A DNA stretch of 64,000 nucleotides from NCBI RefSeq assembly GCF_038632915.1, contig NZ_CP152050.1, positions 2,015,001 through 2,079,000 of the forward strand, in the 5' to 3' direction. Of the stretch, positions 37,355 to 45,504 are shown piece after piece (position 1 is the first letter of the stretch; each line of letters begins with the position of its first letter). The stretch is from Paenisporosarcina sp. FSL H8-0542 (GTDB lineage Bacteria > Bacillota > Bacilli > Bacillales_A > Planococcaceae). Position numbers and translations under genes: made by a program. The notes below the pieces were generated by a model. The model ran no database searches. It saw only the letters and a list, made by a program, of their open reading frames with translations, and was not told the origin of the DNA.

Positions 37355-38119
37355 TTAAAAATCTTTATTTTTAATGGTCAAGATGTGACATTCTGCAGGT
37401 GCACCCAATCTGAGAGGGATAAAAGTTGTACCGAAGCCATTACTGATTAAAGTAAATTCATCTCGACCTTTTTTCAACTCACCTTTTTGGTAGTATCCCC
37501 ATTTCCCTAATCGAATCTGTCCTCCATGAGTATGACCAGCCAATAACACGTCAGAAGTGTAACGGTCTTTTACTTTATGAAAGACAAATGGAGTGTGTGA
37601 AACAAAGACAATCGGGTCGTCTTCAGGTACATTGGCAAAACTTTTACTAATGTTCGCTCTTCCTGAAGATACATCCTCTAAGCCAACAATCCAGATATGA
37701 TGAGCATTCGTTTTTACACAGATTGCTTCATTTTCTAAAATTATTCCACCCACATTTTGAATATATTTTCGGATATGGCGTTCTCCCACTTCACGGTCAT
37801 TATTACCCCAAACGTAATAAATAGGTCCGATTTTAGCCAGTTGTTTAATATTGTCTTCAATTTGCTCTAAAGGTACACCACTTTCCGCCAGATCTCCACC
37901 TATAATTACTGCATGTATATCTGTTCCGACTTCCTCAACTAAATGATTCGTTATTTTCCTTCGATGAATATCGGAAATGAAAAACAGGCGGAATGGATGC
38001 TCATCCTTATAACTGGATATGTCAATTTGCTGGTGACGTATATTCGTCTCAAAAGCTTTTTTCACCATAATCAATGGTATACATAAAGTAAATCCTATAA
38101 TTGTTGCCAAATAACGCAT
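37355..38119 (-). CDS. ypbG: Membrane-anchored metallophosphoesterase (YpbG-like)
   Basis: Calcineurin-like phosphoesterase of 254 residues with one N-terminal hydrophobic anchor. The metal-binding motifs are DIH (FISDIHRRK, about 48-56), GGDLAESG, WGNND (where GNHD is usual), FVSHTPF and GHTHGGQ. Gene symbol assigned from length and neighbourhood (B. subtilis ypbG lies near fer-ypbE); homology to that exact gene is probable rather than shown. Substrate unknown. Confidence 0.75.
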   Translation of the reverse strand: MRYLATIIGFTLCIPLIMVKKAFETNIRHQQIDISSYKDEHPFRLFFISDIHRRKITNHLVEEVGTDIHAVIIGGDLAESGVPLEQIEDNIKQLAKIGPIYYVWGNNDREVGERHIRKYIQNVGGIILENEAICVKTNAHHIWIVGLEDVSSGRANISKSFANVPEDDPIVFVSHTPFVFHKVKDRYTSDVLLAGHTHGGQIRLGKWGYYQKGELKKGRDEFTLISNGFGTTFIPLRLGAPAECHILTIKNKDF

Positions 38120-38193
38120 GTATTCACCTCTGAATCAAAATAAAAAGAGGAGGGTTTCCCCTTCCCCTTACTTGTTTGAAAGTTGCATTTCGA

Positions 38194-38823
38194 TCAATCT
38201 TCTTCCATATGCAATACGCGGAATCCAGAACGGTCAAGTTCTTTCAAGAATTTTTGTACATTATCACGTTTCTCGATTTTCAACACGATACGTCTCAATA
38301 ATTTGTCTGATTCATCAAATGTAACTAATGAAATCACAGATTCATGGAACTTTTGAATAATGTCTCCTACGCGGGCTATCTGTCCCTCTGTCTCTACAGA
38401 CGTAAATGTTATGCGAACGCCAGGACTATCCATTCCAAAAGCACTTCTGAATTGATCCATGATATCAAATCGAGTGACAAGACCTAAAAAGCGATTTTCT
38501 TCCACTACCGCTATAATTGGAAAGTCATTTAGTTGAAGTAGAGAATCTTCAAAAACGTCATCAATGGATAAATAGATTTCCGATCTTGTCACAACGTCCA
38601 TTAAAGACGTGCTTGCAAGAAAATCTTCTTTGTTTAAACCACTGTAATAAAATGCACGGTAAACAATATATCGATTTAAAATACCTTTATAATGGCCATT
38701 TTCCAATACTGGCAATGCATCGATTTGATTTTTTTCCAATATGTCCAGTGCCGCTTGCACCGACTCTGATGTTTGAATTGAAATACATTTTTCCTTTGGA
38801 ATCATTACACTTTTCGCAAACAT
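38194..38823 (-). CDS. CBS-pair protein with C-terminal ACT-like domain
   Basis: 209 residues. Two CBS motifs occupy about 5-60 and 72-130 (IQTSESVQAALDILEKNQIDALPVL; DFPIIAVVEENRFLGLVTRFDIM), followed by an ACT-like region at about 138-205. CBS pairs bind adenosyl ligands; small CBS proteins of Firmicutes such as Listeria CbpA bind cyclic di-AMP, so this may be such a sensor (inference). No membrane segment or catalytic domain. It lies between ypbE and the phosphoesterase gene. Confidence 0.72.
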   Translation of the reverse strand: MFAKSVMIPKEKCISIQTSESVQAALDILEKNQIDALPVLENGHYKGILNRYIVYRAFYYSGLNKEDFLASTSLMDVVTRSEIYLSIDDVFEDSLLQLNDFPIIAVVEENRFLGLVTRFDIMDQFRSAFGMDSPGVRITFTSVETEGQIARVGDIIQKFHESVISLVTFDESDKLLRRIVLKIEKRDNVQKFLKELDRSGFRVLHMEED

Positions 38824-38898
38824 GCTGTCACCTCAATCTATATTGATTATTAACCTATTCTACAAAACTCACTCTTATCCTCTTTATAATACAAAAAT

Positions 38899-39525
38899 TT
38901 ATGGAAGAATCAATGTTTGCCCAGTTGAAATCGAGTCTGATGAAAGTCCATTTGCAGATTTGATTTTTTCGACGGCATCTGGTGAATTGTAATAATTCAT
39001 GGCAATTCGGTAAAGTGTTTCACCTGGTTTAACGACATGTGTCTTGGAATCTGAGGATTGTTCTTCATCCTGTGTTGTGTCAGTCTCTTCTTCAACTTCT
39101 TCGGTTTCTGTTACTACTTCTTCTGGTGTTTCTTCTTTGGTTTGTTGTTCAGTTGTTGAAGATTCTTCCGCATTCTCCTTTTCAGTGTTTTCTTCAGCAG
39201 ACGCTTCTGACTCAGTGTTTTGAGAATCTTCTTCACTTGCTACATCTTCTTCATTTTGTTCATATTTGACTTGGCTATCGTCTTGAACTGTTGTTTCATT
39301 CGCATTCGGCTCATAAAATGCAAAAACATAGATCAGAAATGAAACAGGTATCAGAATAAAGAATAAGAACAGGATGGGTAACAATAAATTGCGTTTTTCT
39401 TTCTTCTTTTTAGGATCAACATTCGTTGAACGTCTGGAAGCACGTGTATTGGGTTTTTCATCACCATTTAATTGTATGGGTTTACGATGTTCTTCAATTT
39501 TATTTTGATAATCATCTTTATTCAT
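38899..39525 (-). CDS. ypbE: Membrane-anchored LysM-domain protein YpbE
   Basis: 208 residues: a basic cytoplasmic N-terminus, one transmembrane segment (about 47-69), a highly acidic Glu/Thr/Ser-rich linker (about 72-160), and a C-terminal LysM domain (about 162-208: HVVKPGETLYRIAMNYY). It should sit in the membrane with the LysM domain binding peptidoglycan. Position next to recS-ypbB matches B. subtilis ypbE. Start ATG after TAGGAG. Confidence 0.85.
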   Translation of the reverse strand: MNKDDYQNKIEEHRKPIQLNGDEKPNTRASRRSTNVDPKKKKEKRNLLLPILFLFFILIPVSFLIYVFAFYEPNANETTVQDDSQVKYEQNEEDVASEEDSQNTESEASAEENTEKENAEESSTTEQQTKEETPEEVVTETEEVEEETDTTQDEEQSSDSKTHVVKPGETLYRIAMNYYNSPDAVEKIKSANGLSSDSISTGQTLILP

Positions 39526-39598
39526 AGCTGTAAACTCCTATTCTACTTTTCATCTTTATTTATTATGACGAAATTTGGAGAAAAAGTAAAATAAACCT

Positions 39599-41050
39599 CT
39601 AACAGTTTCGTTGGAACAATGCTGAAATTCTTTTTTCCCAAGCATTCAGTATTAATTTGGCTGCTGGTTGTTCCGATGAATTTACGATATTCTCTTTATT
39701 TAATCCGCATTTCGAACAACAATTTTCTGGCCTTTCCTTAAGTTGCTGTCCAAACACTTCAACGATTTGCTGTCGAATGCAAGAAGAATTCGTTAAAATG
39801 TCTTTCATCAAATAAATCTGCTGAATCTTTTGCTGTTTTAATTGATGCAAAATATCGATGGTCTCCTCAACTGATTTGCGTGGTAACCAATAGGTTAATA
39901 TTCGTACATGCGTTTCAGATAACACGCCAATCTCCACTAATTGACTAGGATGTTGTCCGTTTTGCTGAAATTCTTTATACAATCTGACATGTGTCTCTTC
40001 GGGAAAATCGTTCGTAGCCACGAAAATCGAATAATCTTCATCATCTCGAGTAAAAAACATTGTGGCCAGTGAATCAAGGCCATCTCTTCCAGCACGCCCA
40101 ACTTCCTGAGCGTAATTGGCAACCGATGACGGAAAATGATCATGAATGATTTGCCGCACATCATCTTTATGTACACCCATTCCAAAGGCATTTGTCGCAC
40201 ACACCCAATCAATTTCACCATTCAAAAACTGCTGTTGAATAAACATCCTATCGACTTGTTCCATTCCTGCATGGTATGAGGCAATACGGATGCCCTTCGC
40301 ATTTAATTTCAGAGCATATTCGTCTGCTTTTCTGCGTGATTGCGTATACAGAATTCCCGGACCGGTAAAGCGCTCTATTTGTTCTGCGATAAGATCAAAC
40401 TTATGCTCCTGGGAATCAACTTCAACCGCTTCATATCGAATATTTGGTCGATCGAGTGCTTGGATATGGATTGATGGCTGGCGCATATTCAATTGAGTGG
40501 TGATATCTTCAATAACCTTTGGTGTCGCTGTCGCAGTTAACGCAAGGATTGGAGGGCGTCCGCTAAAAGATAACCAATCACTCAATCGCAAATAGTCCGG
40601 TCTAAAGTCGAATCCCCATTGTGATATGCAATGAGCTTCATCCGCAACAACTAAAGAAATCTTCATGGTCATTAGCTTAGCTTTCACTTGTTCTTGCATC
40701 ATCATTTCAGGAGATAGAAAAATGAATTTATATGTTTCCATTCTCTGCAAAAGCGCATTTTTTTCAGGTGGAGTCAAAAATGAATTTACCGCAACGACTC
40801 GCCTCTCCCCCATTTTTTTCAGTTGTTCAACTTGATCCTGCATTAATGATAGCAAGGGCGAAATAATGATGACGCTATGCGGTAAAAGATATCCCGGTAG
40901 CTGATAACAAAGTGATTTACCCATTCCTGTAGGTAAAATTGCAAGAACATCTTCTTTATTGATAATACTTTTTATGATTTCTTTTTGACCTTGCCTAAAC
41001 GTACGATAACCAAATTTATCATATAGAACTTTCTCCAGATTTGACGTCAA
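39599..41050 (-). CDS. recS: RecQ-family DNA helicase, short form (RecS)
   Basis: Superfamily 2 helicase of 483 residues. Walker A TGMGKS at 41-46, DEAH at 137-140, LTATATP (motif III) and VGRAGRDG (motif VI) are intact. A small cysteine cluster (NCCSKCG) remains near the C-terminus, but the winged-helix and HRDC regions of long RecQ are absent. Starts with TTG at 41050, overlapping the ypbB stop (TTGA), and preceded by GGAGGGG. Paired with ypbB as in B. subtilis. Confidence 0.92.
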   Translation of the reverse strand: MTSNLEKVLYDKFGYRTFRQGQKEIIKSIINKEDVLAILPTGMGKSLCYQLPGYLLPHSVIIISPLLSLMQDQVEQLKKMGERRVVAVNSFLTPPEKNALLQRMETYKFIFLSPEMMMQEQVKAKLMTMKISLVVADEAHCISQWGFDFRPDYLRLSDWLSFSGRPPILALTATATPKVIEDITTQLNMRQPSIHIQALDRPNIRYEAVEVDSQEHKFDLIAEQIERFTGPGILYTQSRRKADEYALKLNAKGIRIASYHAGMEQVDRMFIQQQFLNGEIDWVCATNAFGMGVHKDDVRQIIHDHFPSSVANYAQEVGRAGRDGLDSLATMFFTRDDEDYSIFVATNDFPEETHVRLYKEFQQNGQHPSQLVEIGVLSETHVRILTYWLPRKSVEETIDILHQLKQQKIQQIYLMKDILTNSSCIRQQIVEVFGQQLKERPENCCSKCGLNKENIVNSSEQPAAKLILNAWEKRISALFQRNC

Positions 41051-42084
41051 TTCGATTCCCCTCCTATAGCCAAAAGCAACCTTAGTTGAAAGTACGTATA
41101 ACTTGGGAAAACGTCTTTTAGCGTCCGTAATTTTTTAGTTTCTTGTTGTTTAATTTTTTGAATGAGCGTCGGAACATCCTCGCTCGGAAAAAACATCTCT
41201 ACTGATAATAATGATCCATTCATCGCCATCTCTACAAAATGATCTTCTATTGTGCTTGTCTTTAGTTGGCGCATTGAACTAATTTCTTCAAATGAATAGC
41301 CTTTTTGGTACAAATCTGAGGTTTTCTTAGCTGATTCAGTTAATGGAGTTGATACTTTGATATCTTCAGTCATTCTCGTTAATAGACTCAAAGATGGTCT
41401 GATAGAAATTTCATCTAGTATAATATGTAAACTTTCTTGCAGACGGATTTGAAGATCCATTTCATCTTCCTCCAACGCGCGGGAAAGCTGTTGCCATGTC
41501 ACTCCACTTACCTCATATCCAGTCAAACGATGACTGAGAATTACTAAATGAAGTTCGGATAACTTGTCCGACTGGCACACACTGAGCAGTTCTTCATAAT
41601 ATTTTGAAATGAACTCATTTGACTTGTAAGTAAAGTCATGCAAAAAATGACGAACCCATTGTTGAATCTTTTCATCTTTCTGGATGGGTGTGAACGTCCA
41701 TTTTTTTGCGTTAACATGCGAGAGTGTTTGAGTAACTAACGATAAACGTTGAAAGAAAATGCGTTCATTTCCTCTATATAACCAGCCATTCAACTGCAAT
41801 GATGGCATTTCCTTCAACTTTTCTTTTCCCAAGAGCGTTAGTTTGGGAATAGATTGCTCGTTGACAATCAGCAAGTTTGACTGAATCATTTGTTGCACAT
41901 ATTGTTCATATGTTGGTTTTGTGAGTTTTGGAAAAAGTGAAAAGTAATTGGTCAGTCCATAACTTTTAACATCTTGGATGGTTTGACCCGAACGTTTACC
42001 TCTAATTAGGTGAAACGGGGCTGAAATTGTACGTTCTTCATTTAATCGATTGACCATATGTAAGATGATTTGTTGGAATAGCAC
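41047..42084 (-). CDS. ypbB: Helix-turn-helix protein YpbB
   Basis: 345 residues, mostly alpha-helical, with a helicase-linked HTH_40 domain in the C-terminal third (YQKGYSFEEISSMRQLKTSTIEDH). The product pairs with RecS: the HTH domain missing from the short helicase is encoded here. Starts with GTG at 42084 after GGAGGAAG and overlaps recS by four bases. Exact function unknown. Confidence 0.85.
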   Translation of the reverse strand: MLFQQIILHMVNRLNEERTISAPFHLIRGKRSGQTIQDVKSYGLTNYFSLFPKLTKPTYEQYVQQMIQSNLLIVNEQSIPKLTLLGKEKLKEMPSLQLNGWLYRGNERIFFQRLSLVTQTLSHVNAKKWTFTPIQKDEKIQQWVRHFLHDFTYKSNEFISKYYEELLSVCQSDKLSELHLVILSHRLTGYEVSGVTWQQLSRALEEDEMDLQIRLQESLHIILDEISIRPSLSLLTRMTEDIKVSTPLTESAKKTSDLYQKGYSFEEISSMRQLKTSTIEDHFVEMAMNGSLLSVEMFFPSEDVPTLIQKIKQQETKKLRTLKDVFPSYTYFQLRLLLAIGGESN

Positions 42085-42115
42085 AAGACTTCCTCCAATT
42101 TAATATGTATTTAGG

Positions 42116-42144
42116 TTGAAAATTGAGGAAAACATGATTAGAAT
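42116..42144 (+). promoter_or_regulatory. Sigma-A-type promoter for fer
   Basis: TTGAAA (42116-42121), 17 bases, TAGAAT (42139-42144), about 50 bases before the fer start. Confidence 0.65.
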
Positions 42145-42146
42145 AA

Positions 42147-42443
<297 letters not shown>

Positions 42444-42444
42444 G

Positions 42445-42478
42445 AAAAAGCTGCGAATTTCTTCGCAGCTTTTTTTTC
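42445..42478 (+). terminator. Terminator after fer
   Basis: AAAGCTGCGAA and TTCGCAGCTTT pair with a short loop, then eight T on the plus strand. Confidence 0.9.
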
Positions 42479-42504
42479 ATTAATATAGCTTTATTAATAT
42501 AATG

Positions 42505-42655
42505 TCGTTTATCGCACATTTGCGCTAGCCGCATGTTACGCATGAGCCAACACTTCAAAAGTGCTGTGCCTGCGGTTACTCGTCGCAAAGAGTACGGTCA
42601 AACTTCCTTTGACCATACTCTTTCTTGCGGCATGCTGTGCGCAAATGGACTCTTT
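42505..42655. repeat. Structured intergenic element between fer and fmnP
   Basis: CATTTGCGC (from 42517) and GCGCAAATG (near 42640) close the structure. CGCAA-AGAGTA-GGTCAAA pairs with TTTGACC-TACTCT-TTGCG, and CACTT/AAGTG forms a small arm. ATCGCACATTTGCG at 42511-42524 repeats the motif of 12446 and 17711 with one change. No ORF. Confidence 0.65.
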
Positions 42656-42702
42656 CTGATCAATCTCTAGTATTTTTTCACATAGCCTAATAATGATTAT
42701 TA

Positions 42703-43281
42703 TTATGAAAATTGAGCTCGTTGTTTATCCAACCACGTTTTCATCGTCTTGAACAAAACAATGATGATGGCGGACAACAGCAACCCTTTAATTAAGTTGA
42801 ATGGTAAAATCCCTAGCACAATGGTATCACGCAATGCAGAACCAGTAAGTGCTGGCATATTCAAGAAATAAGTGTACATCGGTAAAAATACCGCGTAATT
42901 TAACACGCTCATTCCGATTGCCATGGCAAGGATTCCCACAATCAGACCAATTGCCAAACCTTTCGTATTTGAAACTTTACGATAAATTGCATATACAGGA
43001 AGCATGAACAAAATGCTCGTTACAAAATTGGCAATTTCCCCAACAGGAACACCTGTTGGACTACCACTGAAAATCCAATATAGAACATTTTTAAATAGTG
43101 CTACTAAAATCCCAGCTACAGGTCCCATAGTAATTGCCGCAATAAGTGCTGGCACATCGCTGAAATCGACTTTTAAAAATGGTGGTAATGCAGGTAACGG
43201 AAAATTAAATAGCATTAAAACAAATGAAATACTACTTAACATGGCTACTGCAATCATGACACGCAGTTTGTTGTTCTTCAT
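42703..43281 (-). CDS. fmnP: Riboflavin ECF transporter S-component
   Basis: RibU/FmnP, 192 residues with six hydrophobic segments; FLKVDFSDVPALIAAITMGPVAG and SPTGVPVGEIANFVTS are conserved in riboflavin S-components. Works with a shared ECF module (EcfAA'T) encoded elsewhere. ATG at 43281 follows AAAGGAGAG. Controlled by an FMN riboswitch just upstream. Important here because the window lacks the rib operon. Confidence 0.94.
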   Translation of the reverse strand: MKNNKLRVMIAVAMLSSISFVLMLFNFPLPALPPFLKVDFSDVPALIAAITMGPVAGILVALFKNVLYWIFSGSPTGVPVGEIANFVTSILFMLPVYAIYRKVSNTKGLAIGLIVGILAMAIGMSVLNYAVFLPMYTYFLNMPALTGSALRDTIVLGILPFNLIKGLLLSAIIIVLFKTMKTWLDKQRAQFS

Positions 43282-43343
43282 AAAAACTCTCTCCTTTTGC
43301 CGATCCACTCCACAAGAAGAAAAGTTCGTCCGTTTTGTCCCAT

Positions 43344-43376
43344 CAAAAATCCCCTAAGCCGTTATCGCTTAAGGGA
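43344..43376 (-). terminator. Riboswitch terminator upstream of fmnP
   Basis: CCCTTAAGC and GCTTAGGGG (one G-T pair) form the stem on the minus strand, followed by ATTTTTG. It lies between the FMN aptamer and the fmnP start and would be the OFF structure. Confidence 0.8.
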
Positions 43377-43440
43377 GTAGAAAGGCGCACTTAAATAGGC
43401 GTCTCGTTAAATGACAGAACGAAAAACGACCGCACCTTCA

Positions 43441-43564
43441 CCTTCTCCCATCCAGACTATACTGTCGGCTTTGGAATCACACCAAATCCTGCCTTACGGC
43501 TCGCGGGCTTAAGAAAACGTTCTTCTATTACCGCCGATCGGGAATTTCACCCTGCCCCGAAGAT
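43441..43564 (-). ncRNA. FMN (RFN) riboswitch aptamer
   Basis: On the minus strand the conserved RFN blocks appear in order: ATCTTCGGGGCAGGGTGAAA, TTCCCGATCGGCGGTA, AGCCCGCGAGCC, GGATTTGGTGTGATTCC, AAAGCCGACAGTATAGTC and GGATGGGAGAAGG. First and last blocks pair as P1. With the terminator at 43344-43376 it should repress fmnP when FMN is plentiful. Confidence 0.95.
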
Positions 43565-43596
43565 GAATCAATATTAACTTACATTGTTTACTATAA

Positions 43597-43648
43597 GAAA
43601 AAAAGAACCATTTGTAAACTACTTGAGCCTACGTATGGTTCTTTTTTA
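43597..43648 (-). terminator. Terminator after rsiX
   Basis: AAAAAAGAACCAT and ATGGTTCTTTTTT pair around a long loop; A and T tracts allow either direction. It ends the res-sigX-rsiX unit and lies before the FMN riboswitch. Confidence 0.7.
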
Positions 43649-43692
43649 TTAATAAATTTCTATCCAATTGTCAATTTGAAACATGTAAAACC

Positions 43693-44925
43693 TTATTCCC
43701 AAACATATTTATTCGCTCCAACAGGACTTTCAACGGGCTTACTGAAATCGAATCCATTCCAAGTCAATGGTGCGATATTTTCAAACTGAACGTCGTTCCC
43801 AAAACTTCCATTCGTCAATAGAATCCCTTCGATTAAATGAGAAGCTACTTGAGGATCCATTAGTTCTAAGTTCAATTCCTCTGTAAACCGGATACGATTT
43901 ATCCCTTGTTCATTGCTCACTTCAAAATTGATGCCTTCGGGAATTACACTCTGTAGATAATCACTCTGAGATGTTTTCATTTCATTCATCGCTTCTTGAA
44001 CGTCCGAATGAGTTTCGTTCATGTTCGGTACCAAAAATTGATTTCCGTTTTCATTTCTATACAGATAGAAACTCGTAAACGTGTTCCCACTTGTCAATGC
44101 TCGCGGTTTCATAGGACCAACCTGATCAAATTCAGCTTGACTTCCATCTTCATTTTGAAAAACAACTTGGTTGTAGCCATAAAACGTTTCTTGAATTGAT
44201 TCGGTATACGCATTTATGGTTGCACTCGACAAATCGTAATCATGTGTAGATGGCAACTTGTGAATCAATTGATTCTGTTGTTCTTTAAATTCACCTTCGA
44301 ATGGATGGAATTCAGCAAATCCAAGTGCGGATTCAACTAATTCACTAGCATATTGATTATACAAATCCAAACTCGTTGGCTCTGCATTTCCTAAATCATT
44401 CGCAATGGTCCGGCTCGGAATAAGTACCGTTAAGGGTACAACGATTCCATCATTAGACAACATGCCAATGTGAAAGACTGTGTGTTCTTTTGCATCTACT
44501 GGGTAGACAGATGTGAGAACGGCACCTTGACGAGCAAATGTGGGAGACGTTTCCTCATCACTGGTTATGCCCGCACTATCGTTTGCAGATTCTTTACTAT
44601 TTGAAAGCATTTGATTCGATGTATCATCCGCGCTTTCTTCTTCAAGTTTAGCGGAACTATCAGTAACAGCCATCTCTGACATGGTCTTATCCTCATTTTG
44701 CGGATTATTGAGAAAACTTGCTACAAGTATTGTCAAGGTTGCTATCGCTGCAACTGCTACAGCTGATGGAATCCATTGTTTACGTTTTTTGTTTTTGCTA
44801 TCGGCCAATCTTGGATCTTGCTGCAAACGTTTCAATACTTCGTCTTTGGAGCGAGTATCATGTATTTTGGGCACTTGGCTAAGTAACTCATCAATCTTGT
44901 GTTCACTCCATTTATTGTTGCTCAT
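43693..44925 (-). CDS. rsiX: Anti-sigma factor RsiX homologue
   Basis: 410 residues with one transmembrane segment (about 51-68) after a short cytoplasmic part (SEHKIDELLSQVPKIHD), then a Ser/Glu-rich linker (about 75-125) and a large extracytoplasmic domain. Topology and position, overlapping sigX by 14 bases, mark it as the SigX anti-sigma factor. It is longer than the B. subtilis protein (about 370). The extracellular domain is little conserved, so the call depends on context. Confidence 0.82.
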   Translation of the reverse strand: MSNNKWSEHKIDELLSQVPKIHDTRSKDEVLKRLQQDPRLADSKNKKRKQWIPSAVAVAAIATLTILVASFLNNPQNEDKTMSEMAVTDSSAKLEEESADDTSNQMLSNSKESANDSAGITSDEETSPTFARQGAVLTSVYPVDAKEHTVFHIGMLSNDGIVVPLTVLIPSRTIANDLGNAEPTSLDLYNQYASELVESALGFAEFHPFEGEFKEQQNQLIHKLPSTHDYDLSSATINAYTESIQETFYGYNQVVFQNEDGSQAEFDQVGPMKPRALTSGNTFTSFYLYRNENGNQFLVPNMNETHSDVQEAMNEMKTSQSDYLQSVIPEGINFEVSNEQGINRIRFTEELNLELMDPQVASHLIEGILLTNGSFGNDVQFENIAPLTWNGFDFSKPVESPVGANKYVWE

Positions 44926-45454
44926 CGTGAACTTGCCTCCTATCCGAATGCCCTGATAAGCGATCCCTAAGTTTATGGATTGCCCGATGTTGTGTGGTCT
45001 TTACTTTCCCTTCCGTCCATCCGAGAACTTGTGCTGTCTCCGTAATGGATAGGTCTTGAAAGTATCGCATGACAATAACCATTTTTTGATCGCCAGTGCA
45101 TTCATCTAATACGTCCAGCAATTGCTTCATATCATCATTCATTTCGACTAATTCATCGGGCAGAGCTTCATTGGATCTCAGCTCTTGTTTTTCCCAGTCA
45201 AAAAAGTCAAAAGCATGACGCTTGCGTACAGACGACTTTCGAAAATGATCAATCGCAACGTTTTTGGCAATCGAAAATAACCAAGTCTTTTCGGAACTTT
45301 TCCCTTCGAATCGGCTGTATGCTTTTAAAACTCTAACATATACTTCATGCATTAAGTCTTCGGCTGTCTGTCTATTTTTAACAATATACAGCAAGAACTG
45401 AAATACGTCTTGATGATATTGATCATAGAGCCTGTGAAAAACGGAGTCATTCAT
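44912..45454 (-). CDS. sigX: ECF sigma factor SigX
   Basis: 180-residue ECF sigma factor. Region 2: YDQYHQDVFQFLLYIV, AEDLMHEVYVRVLKAY and KTWLFSIAKNVAIDH; region 4: MRYFQDLSITETAQVLGWTEGKVKTTQHRAIHKLR. Order resABC-resDE-sigX-rsiX matches B. subtilis, where SigX governs cell-envelope charge and modification genes. ATG follows GGGGGGAG. A SigX-like promoter sits just upstream. Confidence 0.93.
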   Translation of the reverse strand: MNDSVFHRLYDQYHQDVFQFLLYIVKNRQTAEDLMHEVYVRVLKAYSRFEGKSSEKTWLFSIAKNVAIDHFRKSSVRKRHAFDFFDWEKQELRSNEALPDELVEMNDDMKQLLDVLDECTGDQKMVIVMRYFQDLSITETAQVLGWTEGKVKTTQHRAIHKLRDRLSGHSDRRQVHDEQQ

Positions 45455-45478
45455 GAACTCCCCCCGTTCATAAAATTA

Positions 45479-45504
45479 GTCGTTACAACAAATAAAAAGT
45501 TACA
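45479..45504 (-). promoter_or_regulatory. ECF/SigX-type autoregulatory promoter
   Basis: Minus strand: TGTAAC (45499-45504), 16 bases, CGAC (45479-45482). This is the SigX/SigW-class pattern, 24 bases before the sigX start. The -35 contains the resE TAA stop. Confidence 0.7.

Noticed and set aside
38140-38165. Possible terminator after the CBS-domain gene
   Set aside because: GAGG-GGG/CCC-CTTC pairing is short and interrupted; not strong enough to list.
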